Assembly (NCBI GenBank): GCA_022821905.1 | Contig: JAJECS010000008.1 | Coordinates: 1 to 62,500, forward strand | Length of the DNA: 62,500 nt | Direction of reading: 5' to 3' | DNA from: Chloroflexota bacterium | GTDB lineage: Bacteria > Chloroflexota > UBA11872 | In this document: in pieces, positions 1-7,951 of the stretch | How positions within the stretch are numbered: position 1 is the stretch's first letter | Layout: each line of letters begins with the position of its first letter | Notes under the pieces: model-generated | Database searches by the model: none | What the model was told of the DNA's origin: nothing | Seen by the model: the letters and a program-made list of their open reading frames with translations, nothing else | Program-made: the position numbers and the translations under genes

Positions 1-306
1 GGTGTAGATGACCGACAGCCAGTTCGCCACGTGCTCCGGCCGGAACCCCAATACGCGCCAGATCGCGGCGAGCTCCAGAATCCAGAGGAAGTTGGTATAC
101 CCCTCCACGTACTCGCCGGGATTGAAGACCAAGCCGTGCCCATCGAGCAGGTTGCGGACATAGCGAAAGCTGATGAAGGCGTCGTCGGTGATGAACCAGC
201 CCAGGCTCGCCAACCAGCCAAGAAGCGCCAGCCACGGGAGAAACAGGAGCGCTCGGACCATCTGGACCATTCGCCGCCGCGCTGCCGGGCCGGGCGAGAT
301 GCTCAT
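1..306 (-). CDS. GT-C family membrane glycosyltransferase, N-terminal part (cut by window edge)
   Basis: Open frame of 102 codons that starts at 306 (ATG) and runs off the left edge. It has one strong hydrophobic segment (about residues 19-37). A conserved block follows with ITDDAFISFRY, GHGLVFNPGEYVEGYTNFLW and a further hydrophobic stretch. In GT-C enzymes such as AftB/ZomB-like proteins, the DD pair after the first membrane helix is the likely metal or catalytic site for a polyprenyl-phosphate sugar donor. Nearly every residue from about 18 onward matches the N-terminus of the gene at 4063-4944, so the two are close paralogues. The frame is intact as far as it can be read. The glycan made is not known. 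Confidence 0.75.
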   Translation of the reverse strand, partial: MSISPGPAARRRMVQMVRALLFLPWLALLGWLASLGWFITDDAFISFRYVRNLLDGHGLVFNPGEYVEGYTNFLWILELAAIWRVLGFRPEHVANWLSVIYT

Positions 307-508
307 GCTGCCCGGGTCGTCAGCGGCATGGGCCGTTCACGAAGCGGGATCCACCACTGGCCTCATACTTGATGACATCGCGCGTCCGAGGCCGCACAGA
401 TCCTCCAAGACCTACCGGGGATGGGAGACTCCATCCTAGCGAAGCGGGTTGCCTCCAGCCAGACATCGAGGAGTGAAAAGGCTTGCTGCGCCGCCTGCTG
501 AGACAAGC

Positions 509-922
509 TCAGCCCACGTCGGGCACGACGCGCCATAGCCGGCCGGTGGGATCCGGGTTCACTCCCTGCGGCAAGTCGGCGGCGAATTCGAGGAAATACA
601 ACCCGTCCGGCAGATAGGCCACGCCCGTGATTGGCGCCAAGCCGTGCCCGATATATTTCGCGAACGTCGTCGGACGACCCACCACAGCTCCGGCGGCGTC
701 CAGCTTGACTTCCCAAATCTCCTTGCCGTCGTCGATGGGCCCTGTGACGAAGTTAGGCGGCTCCGGGCCGAACGCGCCGATATAGAGATTGCCCTGACGA
801 CCCGCGGGGAACGATCCCCCACTAGCAAACGCAACGCCCACTGGCGCGATGGCCGGACTGAAGAACCATAGCCCCCGCTGCAAGAGGCTGCCGTCGGGCC
901 GCGTCAGCGCCGCGGCGGCCAA
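509..922 (-). pseudogene. PQQ-type sugar (sorbosone/glucose) dehydrogenase, C-terminal remnant
   Basis: A 137-codon frame resembles only the last blades of the soluble PQQ glucose/sorbosone dehydrogenase beta-propeller. It has PVGVAFAS, FPAGRQGNLYIGAFG, then ITGVAYLPDGLYFLE and a closing GRLWRV strand. Full-length family members have roughly 350-450 residues, so the first two thirds are missing. No signal peptide or matching upstream frame is present. It may be a decayed gene left by a rearrangement between the two glycosyltransferase copies that flank this region. A short expressed protein cannot be excluded. Confidence 0.5.
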
Positions 923-1102
923 TCAGTTGCTGATTGGCACCACCACAAGTTCCCTTGATCCGATGCCCCTTCGCATCTACGGACGCAATTAGCACAGCCG
1001 GCTGATGGGCAAAAGACGGCACGTACTTGGGCGTCGCCTAGCCGCATCCGCCCCCGTTGGCCCAGGCGCGCGCCAAGCGCACGACCGCCCCACCCGGGCA
1101 TG

Positions 1103-2584
1103 CTATCCCGGCCAGTTTGGGGCGAGCAGCGCGAGAAATGCCATCGTGATCAGGCTGGCCGTGACGCGGGTGCTTGTGAGGATCGCGGGCCCGACCACGC
1201 AGCGTCGCAGGGGCAGCTGCGGATTTGCGAGGCCGCGCCACGTGACCACGACGGCGAGGACCTTCAGCCAGATGGTAAAGCTCACCGCAGCAATCAACCT
1301 CAGTCCGCCTGGGCCTTGCGCGAACCATCGTTCGATCGCGTCGGGGGTCCACCGGGTCTGCATGGCCAGATCATCCGCAAAGCGTGCCGGGGCGCCATTG
1401 ATCACGGCGGTACCAGCAGGAAGAGGGTCAGTGTTGCTGAGACCCAGAAACACGTACGGTTGTGCGGTTGGCCCACTCAGGACACCGATCGCCAGCGTGT
1501 AGGTCTGTCCGCCGCTGTTGGGGATCGGCGCGAAGTGGAAGGTGGTCCTCGCAGTCTTGAATCGGCTGGATCGGCGGTCATCCACAACGGCTCGACTCTC
1601 GCGAATAGGTCGGTCCCAGCCTTCGGGCGTCAGACGGGCAAAGATGTCGGCCGCTTCGCCTGGTGCGCCGTCGACGAAGGCCCACACGTCGATGCGACGC
1701 AGCCAGTCCATCTCGGCCCGAAATCGCTGTTCGACCAACGAGACAGGGCCGGTGTAGGACGAGGGCGGCATGCGGAGCTGGCGCCGATCCTCGACGATGT
1801 GCCATGCCACCAGCAGGAGCGCCACAGTGACCAGCAGGAGATCGATCAGGGCTGGGACGGTTCGGTGCCGACACGGGCGGGACGACGCGACGCCGCCGGG
1901 ACGTGCCGCCACCATCTCGATTAGGACGACGACTAGAATGGCGCCACCGAAAATCTCGCCCCCCTCTTCCAGGAACTGTTTCCAGGGATTGCCAAAAGGC
2001 GTGAACGCCACGAAGGCGAGGGGGATGGAACGGAGCCAATGGGCGTCGTGGACGACAGCACCGAACATGATCAGGGCTGCAAGGGCCACGAGCGCCCGGC
2101 GCACGGGCTGCCCGCGTTGTTCGGTCCATATCATCCACCCCGCCAACGCCAGCGGCGCACCAAACAACGACGCCCCCACGACCGGCCATCGGCTGTTGAT
2201 TGGTATCGCGTCGGGCCACGGCAACCGGTCTACGAGGTTGGCCACCATCGGGTCGCGCCAATCGCCGATCTCCTCCGCTGCCACCAGGGCGGCGACCGTC
2301 GCCACGCTCAGCCAGCCGAGCACCCAGAGCCAGCGTCGCCGACACCGGCGGGCACGGGGGCGAAGCAACTGCGCTAGGCCAAGCACGGCGACGGCGCTCC
2401 ACACGATGGCGGAATACGCGTTCGCCAGCGTGCCCTTGCGGTCGGCATCGAGTTGCCGGATCCAGGTCGCCGTCGGCTCAACCAAGCCCAAGCGATCGGA
2501 GTCGGCCGCCGGCAGCAGCACCACTGCGAGGGTGACTGCCAGAAATCCCGCCAGCACGCGGGCACGAGTGCGTGGACAGATCAC
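1103..2584 (-). CDS. Polytopic membrane protein of unknown function
   Basis: A 493-residue protein with a hydrophobic N-terminal segment (about residues 9-26) and six or so further membrane segments in the first half (about 58-75, 88-104, 140-155, 165-185, 215-228, 247-262). A soluble domain of about 130 residues follows, and two hydrophobic segments lie near the C-terminus. I recognise no catalytic motif. It lies 7 bases downstream of the GT-C glycosyltransferase gene on the same strand, so the two are probably co-transcribed and it may act in the same surface-polymer pathway. Start is ATG at 2584. Confidence 0.6.
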   Translation of the reverse strand: MICPRTRARVLAGFLAVTLAVVLLPAADSDRLGLVEPTATWIRQLDADRKGTLANAYSAIVWSAVAVLGLAQLLRPRARRCRRRWLWVLGWLSVATVAALVAAEEIGDWRDPMVANLVDRLPWPDAIPINSRWPVVGASLFGAPLALAGWMIWTEQRGQPVRRALVALAALIMFGAVVHDAHWLRSIPLAFVAFTPFGNPWKQFLEEGGEIFGGAILVVVLIEMVAARPGGVASSRPCRHRTVPALIDLLLVTVALLLVAWHIVEDRRQLRMPPSSYTGPVSLVEQRFRAEMDWLRRIDVWAFVDGAPGEAADIFARLTPEGWDRPIRESRAVVDDRRSSRFKTARTTFHFAPIPNSGGQTYTLAIGVLSGPTAQPYVFLGLSNTDPLPAGTAVINGAPARFADDLAMQTRWTPDAIERWFAQGPGGLRLIAAVSFTIWLKVLAVVVTWRGLANPQLPLRRCVVGPAILTSTRVTASLITMAFLALLAPNWPG

Positions 2585-2591
2585 GCTGACG

Positions 2592-4196
2592 TCACGAGGT
2601 TTGTAGTTCCCTCCGAACCAACATCACGTGATCGAGCATCAGGCGCGGGCGGTCCCCAATCTCATGGTTGAAGATCTCGAGTTGCAGGTCTTTCCCGGCA
2701 ACTTCACGCAGCGGATAGATGACCAACTCGAAATCTTCCCGGTTTTCGCCGCGCCAAACGGCGACCTCTTGCCCGTCGGCCAATAACCGCAAACCCACGT
2801 GGTCGTGAAACTCCCCCGCGATGAGAAACGCGAGGTATTGATCGTCCCTGGCCGTGAACGTCGGGGACGTCGCCCGACCCGTCCGTTCCCATTTGCCGAG
2901 GAAGTATGTTGTCAGATAGCCGGGTCCGACGTGACCGATAACTGGACGACGGCGCGTGTCCAAGTACGGATTCAGGGCGTGATTAGACACCGCCTTGCCA
3001 TCAACTTGCCATCCGTCCATCCCTCCGTTCTCGAAGCGACCCAAGAACTCCTCGCCCACATATGCACCGGTGTCAATGCCGTCGATGCCGAAGCGATTCC
3101 CGGCGGGATCGGTCTGCGAGAAGCGGTTCTTCGCCCGCAAGTCCAGGCCGGCAAAGCGTTGATTCGCCCAGTCGTGATCCGCAACGGAGAACGATATCCA
3201 TGTTCCGTCGCCGATGTTCAAGGCGTAGTGTGCGGCAGCCAGTGCTTGCGCCTCGCTTGGTCGAACACGATGCGGAAAGAAGTTCACGCCTCGTCGCCGA
3301 AGGTATCCCGGCGGCGGCCGGCGGTCGTGGGCCAGCTGGCGTTCGGTGACCGCCTGAGTGACCGGATTGCGCGCCACTGCCGAGTCAGTTAGGCCAAGCA
3401 CATCAATCGCGGTCAAATTCGGCATGAAATACGGAGCAACCCCAATAGCGCCAAAGGCCGCCACGGCGTCGCTGGGGATTACCTCGTGTGCGACGGATTC
3501 GTATGACTTGAAATCCCGTATGAGTACATTTGCAAGGGTTCCAAGTTTCTGGTATCTCCGCCCTGCTCCGTGCGCAATCGACTCATGGCGCACGTAGTAC
3601 TGAACGGCGACCAGTACCGGCATCCCTGGCGCGGCCAACAACCACGCTGGATTCTCATGATCAAGCTCGAGTGGTTGCACCTGGCTATCCTGATGACCGG
3701 GGAGCGTCGTGCCTTCAAAGAGCAACACACCCTGAATCGCGCTGGCGTAGAAGAGGACGGGCGCGAAGAGCGTGACCGCCAGGGTCCGAGGTCCCACCCA
3801 CCGCAGGTAGTGGGACCGCCGCGTGAGCCATCCAGACAACCCGCCGCCCAAACGGGAGAGACCCTCAGCCGCCGGAACCGCCAACAGCGGCCAGTAGAAG
3901 TCCAGCGGACGGTACTCGAAGTGGTCGCCACCGATCTCAAACAGATAGACCATGTGCGTCACCACCAGCAGCAGCACCAGGGCATAGATTCCATCGCGGC
4001 GCTCCCGCCAGCGTCCGCGCAGCGCCACCAACGCCAACGGAATCAGCAGATACAGCCCCGTCTCAATCGCCGCGGCCCACAAATAGCGAAACCCCGACTC
4101 GTACCACGGGCCCACGTGCTTCGCGTAGTAGGTGTTCGGCAGCCATTCGCCGTAGTACCGAAACCGCGCGAGAAAGTGCCCGCCAATCAGCACCAC
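2592..4196 (-). CDS. GT-C glycosyltransferase, C-terminal part (split by frameshift)
   Basis: This frame holds the second half of the protein whose N-terminus is encoded at 4063-4944. It has further membrane helices (about residues 31-45, 70-85, 135-155), including a HFEYRPLDFYW loop. A soluble C-terminal region of about 300 residues follows and looks like a beta-rich, possibly carbohydrate-binding, domain. The frame stays open upstream of the GTG used here, through codons reading GVLTLAGPF, up to the G tract at 4233-4242. So 4196 is not a natural start. With nine G residues instead of ten in that tract, the two frames join into one protein of about 780 residues. Confidence 0.7.
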   Translation of the reverse strand: MVLIGGHFLARFRYYGEWLPNTYYAKHVGPWYESGFRYLWAAAIETGLYLLIPLALVALRGRWRERRDGIYALVLLLVVTHMVYLFEIGGDHFEYRPLDFYWPLLAVPAAEGLSRLGGGLSGWLTRRSHYLRWVGPRTLAVTLFAPVLFYASAIQGVLLFEGTTLPGHQDSQVQPLELDHENPAWLLAAPGMPVLVAVQYYVRHESIAHGAGRRYQKLGTLANVLIRDFKSYESVAHEVIPSDAVAAFGAIGVAPYFMPNLTAIDVLGLTDSAVARNPVTQAVTERQLAHDRRPPPGYLRRRGVNFFPHRVRPSEAQALAAAHYALNIGDGTWISFSVADHDWANQRFAGLDLRAKNRFSQTDPAGNRFGIDGIDTGAYVGEEFLGRFENGGMDGWQVDGKAVSNHALNPYLDTRRRPVIGHVGPGYLTTYFLGKWERTGRATSPTFTARDDQYLAFLIAGEFHDHVGLRLLADGQEVAVWRGENREDFELVIYPLREVAGKDLQLEIFNHEIGDRPRLMLDHVMLVRRELQTS

Positions 4197-4944
4197 GAAG
4201 GGTCCCGCTAAAGTCAGGACTCCGCGCCACCCTACGCCCCCCCCCCATTATGTCAAGCTGGGTCGTCCCTGCTTGCTTCTGCCTGCCTTGCCCTTCATCA
4301 GACCGTGGCGCGAGCAGCCCCACGGTGACCAAACGCTGCACCACAAACCAGCCCACGCAACACGCCGCCACCAGCAGGCCCTCGGGCCGCGTCAGCGCCG
4401 CTGCCGACAGGCTCAGAGATGCCGCGAGCAACCCCCAGCGATTGGCGCCGTAGAGGCTCAAACAGACCACCGCGACCAGGACGAAGAACGTGAACTGCCG
4501 CGTCTCCAGCCCACCGCCCGAGGTCCACACGGCGAAGGTCGCGCTGCCGCATATCAGCCCCAGCGCCATCCACGCGATCAGCCCGCGGTGGCGCAGGAAC
4601 GGCAGCCGCGCCACCCACCACAGCAGCACGGCAATGGTGCCCACGGTGTAGAGGACCGACAGCCAGTTGGCGACGTCCTCCGGGCGGATGCCCAATACGC
4701 GCCAGATCGCCGCAAGCTCGAGCACCCACAGGAAGTTGGTATACCCCTCCACGTACTCGCCGGGATTGAAGACCAAGCCGTGCCCGTTGAGCAGGTTGCG
4801 CGCGTAGCGAAAGCTGACGAAGGCGTCGTCGGTGATGAACCAGGCCACGCTCGCCAACCAGCCCAGCAGCGCGAACCAGGGGAGAAACAGCAGGGCGGCG
4901 ACCACCTGGATGGGCCGCGGCACTCGCACGAGTCGTCCCAGCAC
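4063..4944 (-). CDS. GT-C glycosyltransferase (AftB/ZomB-like), N-terminal part, frame-broken
   Basis: The N-terminal about 230 residues are a typical GT-C membrane core: a first helix at about 15-36, then FITDDAFVSFRYARN and NPGEYVEGYTNFLW, then several helices with GGGLETR in a loop. After the G tract at 4233-4242 the reading frame changes. The last about 55 residues are low-complexity arginine-rich sequence unlike a membrane protein and overlap the true continuation in the other frame (2592-4196). The enzyme probably moves a sugar from a lipid-phosphate donor to a cell-surface acceptor. In this sequence it would be made only as a truncated, presumably inactive, product. Start GTG at 4944 gives the best match to the paralogue at 1-306. 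Confidence 0.7.
   Translation of the reverse strand: MLGRLVRVPRPIQVVAALLFLPWFALLGWLASVAWFITDDAFVSFRYARNLLNGHGLVFNPGEYVEGYTNFLWVLELAAIWRVLGIRPEDVANWLSVLYTVGTIAVLLWWVARLPFLRHRGLIAWMALGLICGSATFAVWTSGGGLETRQFTFFVLVAVVCLSLYGANRWGLLAASLSLSAAALTRPEGLLVAACCVGWFVVQRLVTVGLLAPRSDEGQGRQKQAGTTQLDIMGGGRRVARSPDFSGTLRGADWRALSRAVSVLRRMAAEHLLREARGPVVRVGVSLFVGRGD
4233..4242. repeat. Ten-base homopolymer (C on +, G in the coding strand)
   Basis: An uninterrupted run of ten C bases lies inside the glycosyltransferase coding region, exactly where the frame breaks. Nine bases would restore one continuous frame, ten gives the truncated N-terminal protein, and eleven would put a TAG stop directly after the tract. 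It could be a slippage-prone contingency tract or an assembly or sequencing length error. Confidence 0.85.
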
Positions 4945-5053
4945 GGCGGTACGCCGAGCGTTCGCCGTGACAATACCGTGTCGTGAAGAGATGAGCTTGA
5001 AAGCGATTTATCTGGTCAAAAGAACATAGAAGGCTAGCAAACCCGCTAGGAAT

Positions 5054-5071
5054 AGAGCTTCGGAGCTCTTT
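5054..5071. terminator. Short hairpin between convergent-looking transcription units
   Basis: A 6-bp stem (AGAGCT/AGCTCT) closes a TCGG loop and is followed by TTT on the + strand. It lies in the 345-base gene-free stretch 4945-5289, downstream of the aldolase gene at 5290 (minus strand). The rest of that stretch is noticeably AT-richer than its surroundings. I see no gene, RNA or clear promoter in it. The terminator call is weak because the stem is short. Confidence 0.3.
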
Positions 5072-5289
5072 CCCGATCCGTCATAACCCCTTCATGACCA
5101 TTAGGAGTGTTGACTGTGCATTGTGATTACTTCACAAGATCAAGCGTCCAAGAACGGATGCTTCGCCTTCGTTCGAATTGAGGCCTTGTGCCGTTCGGCC
5201 GGGGCCGCGGTGATTCCGGGTGTCCAGCGCTGCGGCCCCGGCCCGAGAGGGCCAAGTGCACGTCATTTTCAAGCCGGCGATTACCGACT

Positions 5290-6183
5290 TCAGGCCAGGT
5301 TCAGCGCCCGCAGCGCCTCGCGCAGGTCGGCGATCTCCTCGTCGGTGAGGTTTGGCGCCGGTGAACGCCGCCAGCGGGGCGAGACGCCATGCGCCTCGCC
5401 CATGGACGCGAAGAATCCGTTGCCGCCGACGCGACACGCCGCCACCAACGGCCCGATCGCCAGCTCGGAGCGCTCGATGGTCGCCCACGCCGTGGCGCCG
5501 TCGCCCCGTTGCAACGCGTCCCAATAGGTCATCGCCGGCTCGGGAAACGAGCGCACGAAGACATCCAGCCATGAGCGGCATCCGTGAGGCCACAGCAGGT
5601 GGTGGCGCTTCATGCCGCCGCCGCCGGTCATCGGCCAGCGGTCGCCCCAGCGCATCAGGACCTCATGGGCGTAGGCGAGATCGATGTCCTCTTTGAATGC
5701 CAGCAGGTTCGGCTCGTCTTCGACCAACTCGCAGGTGCGCAGCGGCACGTCGCCCACGAACATCACGCGGGTCTGCTGCGCCACGTCGCGATACCAATCC
5801 GCCAGCGACTCGGGCGTCCCCCTCGCCCATTCGGCCGGACGGGCCATATACAGATCGAAGCCCAGCCCGTCCACATACGCCGCGAATTCGCGCGCCTTGT
5901 TGAGCCCCCACATCGCATCGCAGGCGATGGTGATCGCGCGCCGTCCGACGTGGTCGATCACGATGCGGTGAATCTCGGTCACCTCGTCGTCGGTGAGCAG
6001 CGAGACCAGCCCCTCGCCCCAAGTCAGCATGATGACCTCGACGCCGGCGTCGAGCGATACGTCGATGGTGGCCCGCATGCCTTCCGGATCGATCTCGCCG
6101 TCGGGGGTGAATTTGGTCGGCAATGGATTCACCGGCCCGCGCAGCAGGGCCTGGATTTCGTCAGCGGCGCGCCAGTGACTCAC
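5290..6183 (-). CDS. DapA/NanA-family class I aldolase or lyase
   Basis: A 297-residue TIM-barrel protein of the dihydrodipicolinate synthase family. It shows the family opening (PVNPLPTKFTPDGEID), the GEG strand end, and AFKED with the Schiff-base lysine. These enzymes join or split pyruvate and an aldehyde. The substrate cannot be read from sequence. It follows an SDR (gap 19 bases) and an amidohydrolase on the same strand. Dehydrogenase, lactonase and 2-keto-3-deoxy-sugar-acid aldolase is the order of events in non-phosphorylating sugar breakdown. I therefore infer a keto-deoxy sugar acid aldolase over lysine biosynthesis. Start is ATG at 6183. Confidence 0.75.
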   Translation of the reverse strand: MSHWRAADEIQALLRGPVNPLPTKFTPDGEIDPEGMRATIDVSLDAGVEVIMLTWGEGLVSLLTDDEVTEIHRIVIDHVGRRAITIACDAMWGLNKAREFAAYVDGLGFDLYMARPAEWARGTPESLADWYRDVAQQTRVMFVGDVPLRTCELVEDEPNLLAFKEDIDLAYAHEVLMRWGDRWPMTGGGGMKRHHLLWPHGCRSWLDVFVRSFPEPAMTYWDALQRGDGATAWATIERSELAIGPLVAACRVGGNGFFASMGEAHGVSPRWRRSPAPNLTDEEIADLREALRALNLA

Positions 6184-6202
6184 GCGGCGGCCCCGTCGGA
6201 CC

Positions 6203-6949
6203 TCATACCATCAGCTCCCCGCCGGTTATGTCAACCGCCGCACCGGTAATGTAGCCGGCGCGCTCGGAGGCCAGAAACGCCACAAGCTCCGCAACCTCCG
6301 ACGGCTGACCAAGACGCTGCAGTGGAATCGAGGGGATATAGGCGTCGATGCGTTCCTGGGGCCAGGCGTCCTTGATCATCTGCGTGTCGATCATGCCCGG
6401 ACACACCGAATTGACGGTGATCCCGTGCACCGCGAGCTCCAGGGCCGACGCACGCGTGATGCCCAGCACCGCCGCCTTGGACGCCGTGTAGTGGGCGCCC
6501 GCCACCGTGCTGACGTTCTTGCCCGCCGTCGACGAGAAGTTGACGATGCGACCGTAGCCATTGGCGGCCATCGGCCCCATCGCGGCCTGGATGAACGTGA
6601 ACACCGCCTGCACGTTGACGGCAAACACCAGCGACCATTCCTCGTCGGTGATCTCGTCGATCTTGCGGTGAAAGGCGACGCCCGCGTTGTTGACCAGCAC
6701 GTCCAGCCGCCCGTAATGGTCGGCCACCTCCGCCACGATGCCGCGCACGCGGTCCCGATCGGAGACGTCGCCGGGCACCGCCAGCGACTCGCTTCCAAGG
6801 ACCTCGGCTGTCGCGGCCGTTGCCTCCGGGTTCAGGTCGTTCACGGCTACACGCGCACCGCGCGCCGTCAGCAGCTCCGCTATCGCTCGTCCCATGCCTC
6901 GGGCCGCGCCCGTGACCAGGGCCACGCGACCGTCAAATTCACCTGCCAC
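6203..6949 (-). CDS. SDR-family oxidoreductase
   Basis: A 248-residue classical short-chain dehydrogenase. It has the Rossmann motif VTGAARGMG near the N-terminus, NNAG, and a catalytic Ser (FSSTAG) with YTASK. A C-terminal region ends in ITGAAVDITGG. I place the start at GTG 6949 because a GGAGG lies 8 bases upstream. A longer frame reaching 7180 would add about 77 unrelated residues that overlap the amidohydrolase gene. Likely oxidises a sugar or hydroxy acid with NAD(P). It sits between amidohydrolase and aldolase genes in one probable operon. Confidence 0.85.
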   Translation of the reverse strand: MAGEFDGRVALVTGAARGMGRAIAELLTARGARVAVNDLNPEATAATAEVLGSESLAVPGDVSDRDRVRGIVAEVADHYGRLDVLVNNAGVAFHRKIDEITDEEWSLVFAVNVQAVFTFIQAAMGPMAANGYGRIVNFSSTAGKNVSTVAGAHYTASKAAVLGITRASALELAVHGITVNSVCPGMIDTQMIKDAWPQERIDAYIPSIPLQRLGQPSEVAELVAFLASERAGYITGAAVDITGGELMV

Positions 6950-7010
6950 GCTTGGCCTCCATTCCGTCACCTCCGGCGATTGTGCCTCATGGACATCTCG
7001 CCGAGACTCA

Positions 7011-7889
7011 TCAGTCGGGCCAGAACACCCGCTCGGCCGTGCCGTGCAACACCTGGGCAAGGTCGCCCTCGCTGAGAAAGCCGGCGTGCTCGGCCAACAG
7101 GCCGATCGACGTTTCGTAGCTATGCGGAGGCACCGTCTGCAATGGGCTGTCGCTGGCCCACATGCACCGCTCCGGTCCATAGGCGTCGAGCACGCGGCGA
7201 ACGAGCGGCAACATATCCAGATACGGCGGTCCGTCCTGGCTCAGCGCGCCGAACGCGCTCACCTTCACCATCGTCCGCGGGTGGCGGGCCACGGCGCAAA
7301 GCGCCTCCACGTCGTCGTCCGTAGCCCCGGTGGCCGGTCCAAGACGCGCCAGGTGGTCCAGGATCACCGGCGCATCGCCGTGCCTGGCGCACATCCGATC
7401 GATCTCGGGCAAGTCGGCGGCCCCGCACAGGAAGCTGAGCGGCAGATGGTGCGCCGCCGACATGCGGAACATTGCCTCGAACGTCGGGTAGTCGAGCCAT
7501 TGCTCGCCGCTGGGCACGCCCGGGCGCGTCGATTGTCCCCGCACCCGAAACGCCCGAACACCCTGCTCGGCCAGCGCTTGCATCGCGCGGTCCGGCTCGG
7601 GCAGGCCGACGTCCACGATGGCCGGCACGATCCCCGTGCCCGCGAAACGACGTGGATCGCGCTGGATCAGGTCCACGATGAAACTGTGGTCCAGGCCATA
7701 CCAGGTCATCTGCACCAGGTTGAACCGCCCCACGCCCGCCGGCTCCGCGCGGGCCACGAGCTCCGCGCCGTCGAAACTGGGAAACCACAAATCCTCGGGT
7801 CCGAATCCCGGCGCGAACGGGAACCGCGCCGTGTCGGCGCTCCAGACGTGAACGTGCGCGTCGACGATGTCCGGCTTGGGCATTGGCAT
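7011..7889 (-). CDS. Amidohydrolase family 2 (TIM-barrel lactonase-like)
   Basis: A 292-residue metal-dependent hydrolase. The N-terminal DAHVHVW supplies the metal-binding HxH, and the central sequences fit the amidohydrolase-2 family that includes fuconolactonase and similar sugar lactonases. The C-terminal part ends ERVFWPD. The start is set at ATG 7889 (second choice 7883); an in-frame ATG at 7979 adds a poorly coding leader. Together with the SDR and DapA-type genes just downstream it suggests aldose to lactone to acid to keto-acid breakdown. The lactonase activity is inference. Confidence 0.75.
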   Translation of the reverse strand: MPMPKPDIVDAHVHVWSADTARFPFAPGFGPEDLWFPSFDGAELVARAEPAGVGRFNLVQMTWYGLDHSFIVDLIQRDPRRFAGTGIVPAIVDVGLPEPDRAMQALAEQGVRAFRVRGQSTRPGVPSGEQWLDYPTFEAMFRMSAAHHLPLSFLCGAADLPEIDRMCARHGDAPVILDHLARLGPATGATDDDVEALCAVARHPRTMVKVSAFGALSQDGPPYLDMLPLVRRVLDAYGPERCMWASDSPLQTVPPHSYETSIGLLAEHAGFLSEGDLAQVLHGTAERVFWPD

Positions 7890-7951
7890 TCGCGGGGTGT
7901 TGGGCACGCGACTGCCGACCAGCATGGCAGGAAACGGCGCCAATTCGCCAC

